The notes under the pieces: model-generated | Told to the model about the DNA's origin: nothing | Database searches by the model: none | Seen by the model: only the letters and a program-made list of their open reading frames with translations | Assembly: GCA_035268685.1 (NCBI GenBank) | Contig: DATFKK010000172.1 | Location: forward strand, 1-64,000 | Length of the DNA: 64,000 nt | Direction: 5' to 3' | Source: Candidatus Krumholzibacteriia bacterium | GTDB lineage: Bacteria > Krumholzibacteriota > Krumholzibacteriia > JAJRXK01 | Part shown: positions 62,273 to 64,000 of the stretch, piece by piece | Layout of the letters: every line of letters begins with the position of its first letter | Numbering within the stretch: the stretch's first letter is position 1 | Program-made: the position numbers and the translations under genes

Positions 62273-62553
62273 GACTTCGACTCCGGCGAGCCGGTGATCG
62301 TCGGCGGTGGACCCTCGGGAGCGGCTTCCCCCAGCTCACGCAGGTAGCGCAGAGTGGTTTCCGCTTCTTCTTCGTCGATCACGCTGATCGCGAAGCCGAC
62401 GTGCACCATGACGTGCTCACCGACCTCGACTTCGGGCGTGAACGACAGATTGACCTCGCGCAGCACTCCACCGAAGTCGACCTTGCCGTGGACCAGGTCG
62501 AGTCCGTCGAAGCGCTGGACTTCCACGACACGTCCGGGGACACCGAGACACAT
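62269..62553 (-). CDS. hypC: Hydrogenase assembly chaperone HypC
   Basis: 94 residues. N-terminal [12 protein letters not shown] carries the essential Cys2 exposed after Met removal. The beta-barrel core follows ([44 protein letters not shown]). It shuttles the iron centre from HypD to the large subunit. First gene of the hyp operon. The upstream gap before the divergent Rieske gene (62554-62702) must contain both promoters. Confidence -1.
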   Translation of the reverse strand: MCLGVPGRVVEVQRFDGLDLVHGKVDFGGVLREVNLSFTPEVEVGEHVMVHVGFAISVIDEEEAETTLRYLRELGEAAPEGPPPTITGSPESKS

Positions 62554-62702
62554 GACGAGAACCTCACTTCCGCCGGCAGGGGGTTCCGGCGCGACCCAGC
62601 GGTACGAGGAGGGGGGCGCCGGGGGTCGAAGACTGGTTCAAGCTAACCAGCGATCGGCCCGTCCTACCCTACCGATTCCGTGAGCCATCCCGGATTCGTG
62701 TG

Positions 62703-63269
62703 ATGCACCGCGATCACGCCCTGGACGCTCGCGCGCGCCTCGGCGAGACTGCCCGGAAGGCCTTCGGACGCCCCGGAACTCCCCCCTCACCGCAGGAGCG
62801 GGCCGTGCAGCTGGATCGTCGACAGTGGTTCCGTCGTACCCTCACCGCCGCCGGCGCCCTGGTCGGCGCCCGTGTGATGGGAGTCACAGCACCCCTGCTC
62901 AGCGGGTGCGGCGGGGCGTCGGAGCCGGCCGAGACCTCGCCGGTGCTGCGGGTGCCCGTCGACGCCGTCCCGGCCTCCGGCCGCCACGAGGTCCTGCACA
63001 AGGGAGTCGCCGTGGAGTTCCGCCGCGAGGGCGGCGAGATCGTGGCCCTGTCGATGATGTGCTCCCACCAGATGTGCCGGATCGAGTGGAAGCCCGACGA
63101 CGAGCGGTACTTCTGCCCGTGCCACGACGGGGTCTTCGCCGCCGACGGCAGCGTGGTGTACGGACCGCCGAAGCGTCCGCTGCGACGGCTCACGGTGACG
63201 ATCGAACGCGGTGAGGCCGTCGTCGACGTCCACGAGATCTACCGGCCGCTCCCCCGCGAGGCGCGCTGA
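62703..63269 (+). CDS. TAT-exported Rieske [2Fe-2S] protein
   Basis: 188 residues. Twin-arginine-type signal DRRQWFRRTLTAAGALVGARVMG (near 39-61) followed by LLSGCGG, which could be a lipobox, so a lipoprotein is possible. Rieske cluster: CSHQMCRIEW (box I, Cys-x-His) and FCPCHDGVF (box II, CxxH), near 120-145. The box I sequence differs from the bc1 CTHLGC by carrying Gln-Met. It is not next to cytochrome b, but lies between hyp genes and the hydrogenase, so it may relay electrons for that enzyme or for an ACIII/bc-like complex elsewhere. GTG 62700 is an alternative start. Confidence -1.
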   Translation: MHRDHALDARARLGETARKAFGRPGTPPSPQERAVQLDRRQWFRRTLTAAGALVGARVMGVTAPLLSGCGGASEPAETSPVLRVPVDAVPASGRHEVLHKGVAVEFRREGGEIVALSMMCSHQMCRIEWKPDDERYFCPCHDGVFAADGSVVYGPPKRPLRRLTVTIERGEAVVDVHEIYRPLPREAR

Positions 63270-63279
63270 CCGCGCCAGC

Positions 63280-63819
63280 TCAGCGATTCCCGGCGCCCGG
63301 CAGCCACCACAGATCGGGCTCGAGCGGCTCGGCCTTCGGCTCGACCGTGTGGCCGAGCGCGCGCAGGGCCTCCACGACCCGTTCGACCGAAGGGTCGACC
63401 GCCGCCTGGACCGCGGGCGTCAGGCCGGGCTCCATCTCGGTGGTCTCGGGGACGGTGGCCACCAGCAGGATCGACTCGGGCGAGGATCCCTCGAACTCCA
63501 TGGCCATGAGCGCTTCCTTCAGGCCCGGATCGTGCGGATTGGTGCGCGGCTGCGGCGGATGCTTCTGGATCGCCGCCGCGTCGTAGGTGCGCACGCCCCC
63601 CGGGCCGTCCTTGGCGCGGACGGTGTCGACCAGGATCAGGTGATCGTGCCCCGTCAGGTGCGGGTGCAGGTCGAAGCCGGGGGTGCCCAGGTCGGTGACC
63701 TCGACGTCGTCGGGCAGGTCGTAGCGGGCCCGCAGCGTGGCCACCACGGTCGGCCCGTACGCGTCGTCGTGCATCAGCACGTTGCCGAACGAGAACACGG
63801 CGGTGCGCGCGGCGCTCAT
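63280..63819 (-). CDS. Hydrogenase maturation endopeptidase (HyaD/HybD/HupD-like)
   Basis: 179 residues from ATG 63819, preceded by GGAG. The nickel-sensing region FSFGNVLMHDDAYGPTVVATL (near 9-29) holds the first acidic ligand. VTDLGTPGFDLHPHLTGHDHLILVDTVRA follows, with the second Asp and a His-rich loop. It cuts the C-terminal tail of the large subunit after nickel insertion, and that gene's tail is found immediately upstream at 63940-64000. The C-terminal half is longer than usual for HybD-type proteases. Confidence -1.
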   Translation of the reverse strand: MSAARTAVFSFGNVLMHDDAYGPTVVATLRARYDLPDDVEVTDLGTPGFDLHPHLTGHDHLILVDTVRAKDGPGGVRTYDAAAIQKHPPQPRTNPHDPGLKEALMAMEFEGSSPESILLVATVPETTEMEPGLTPAVQAAVDPSVERVVEALRALGHTVEPKAEPLEPDLWWLPGAGNR

Positions 63820-63846
63820 CGCGATCTCCAACAGGGGGCTCGAGGC

Positions 63847-63897
63847 AGAAAGAACGGGCCCGCTCGCCCCCAGGGGGATCCAGGGCAGAGCGGGCCC
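63847..63897 (-). terminator. Strong hairpin after the hydrogenase large-subunit gene
   Basis: GGGCCCGCTC (63856-63865) and GAGCGGGCCC (63888-63897) form a perfect ten-base stem. On the minus strand the downstream arm is followed by GTTCTTTCT. It lies 43 bases past the hydrogenase stop and before the endopeptidase start. It may end or stabilise the structural-gene mRNA and lower expression of the protease. Confidence -1.
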
Positions 63898-63939
63898 GCA
63901 AGGATCGGGCGTCGGCGGCGGCCGTTCCGGCCCCCGGCC

Positions 63940-64000
63940 CTAGAGGGCCTGGACCTTCGACACCTCGGTTCCCTCGATGTCCAGCGTGTGGACCGCACAC
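63940..64000 (-). CDS. [NiFe]-hydrogenase large subunit, C-terminal end (partial)
   Basis: Only the last 19 codons are in the window; the gene continues past the right edge. The readable tail is CAVHTLDIEGTEVSKVQAL followed by TAG. It matches the end of the catalytic subunit, where DPCxxCxxH carries the last Ni ligands. Here the distal Cys and the cleavage-site His are visible (C-A-V-H). The maturation protease should cut after this His, removing a 15-residue tail. Its position next to a protease and hyp genes supports the call. Group assignment needs the missing sequence. Confidence -1.
   Translation of the reverse strand, partial: CAVHTLDIEGTEVSKVQAL

Overview
This window is a very GC-rich stretch of bacterial chromosome, about two thirds GC by eye, packed with genes on both strands. 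Many adjacent genes overlap by four bases (ATGA or GTGA), so translational coupling is common. Several features suggest a Gram-negative, non-proteobacterial lineage of the FCB / Eisenbacteria-Krumholzibacteria kind: a GWxTD-domain exported protein, lipoproteins with TPR and LysM repeats, a secreted-type Cys-rich motif of a kind I associate with such metagenomic lineages, and PyrR-type pyr control. That placement is an inference. I saw no rRNA, tRNA, CRISPR array, prophage or recognisable insertion sequence.

Layout. 1-2.7 kb: the gutted remnant of a D-lactate-dehydrogenase-like gene and a GWxTD exported protein. 2.9-10 kb: a LysR regulator convergent with a six-gene minus-strand operon. In transcription order it encodes a radical-SAM 2,3-aminomutase-like enzyme, the two subunits of a 3-oxoacid CoA-transferase, a class III aminotransferase, a 3-oxoadipyl-CoA-type thiolase and a hotdog thioesterase. 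Read together these could form a complete route for breaking down an amino acid through its beta-amino and beta-keto acids. This is my leading candidate for an undescribed system. 10.3-17.8 kb: two divergent lipid operons. One side has a PlsC-like acyltransferase, a Tam41-like CDP-diacylglycerol synthase and a CDP-alcohol phosphatidyltransferase. The other has a serine-palmitoyltransferase-like alpha-oxoamine synthase, an acetoacetate-decarboxylase-like protein, a lipid kinase, a medium-chain dehydrogenase and a VTT-type membrane protein. Together they look like a pathway for an unusual aminolipid or sphingolipid. 17.9-20 kb: a YwiC-like membrane protein, then two 130-bp three-hairpin repeats flanking an orphan helix-turn-helix gene.

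20-24.6 kb: a lipoate and 2-oxoacid dehydrogenase operon (lpd, E2, lipB, lipA). 24.9-26.2 kb: an orphan PqqD-like protein and a Na+/Ca2+-type exchanger. 26.3-32.4 kb: a surface polysaccharide cluster of two nucleotide-sugar reductase/epimerases, UDP-glucose dehydrogenase, a flippase and a WecA-like initiating transferase, with convincing sigma70-type promoters. 32.4-33.5 kb: a HemC-fold protein lacking the cofactor cysteine. 33.5-39.9 kb: the operon pyrR-pyrB-pyrC-(TPR lipoprotein)-pyrK-pyrD, preceded by a recognisable PyrR-binding loop and an attenuator. 40-45 kb: a LysM/TPR lipoprotein, DusB, a Cys-rich lipoprotein, a DsrE-like protein and ETF:quinone oxidoreductase. 45-52 kb: a glycosyltransferase, a nitrilase-family amidohydrolase, a HybB-like hydrogenase membrane subunit, a secreted protein and PEP carboxylase.

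52.3-56.6 kb: argB-argD-argC-argJ, a cyclic acetyl-ornithine route. 56.7-64 kb: hypC-hypD-hypE-hypA-hypB-hypF, a Rieske protein, a hydrogenase maturation endopeptidase and the last codons of a [NiFe]-hydrogenase large subunit that continues off the window edge. Metabolically this points to a respiring organism with 2-oxoacid dehydrogenase, ETF-linked electron input and hydrogen oxidation, plus de novo arginine and pyrimidine synthesis.
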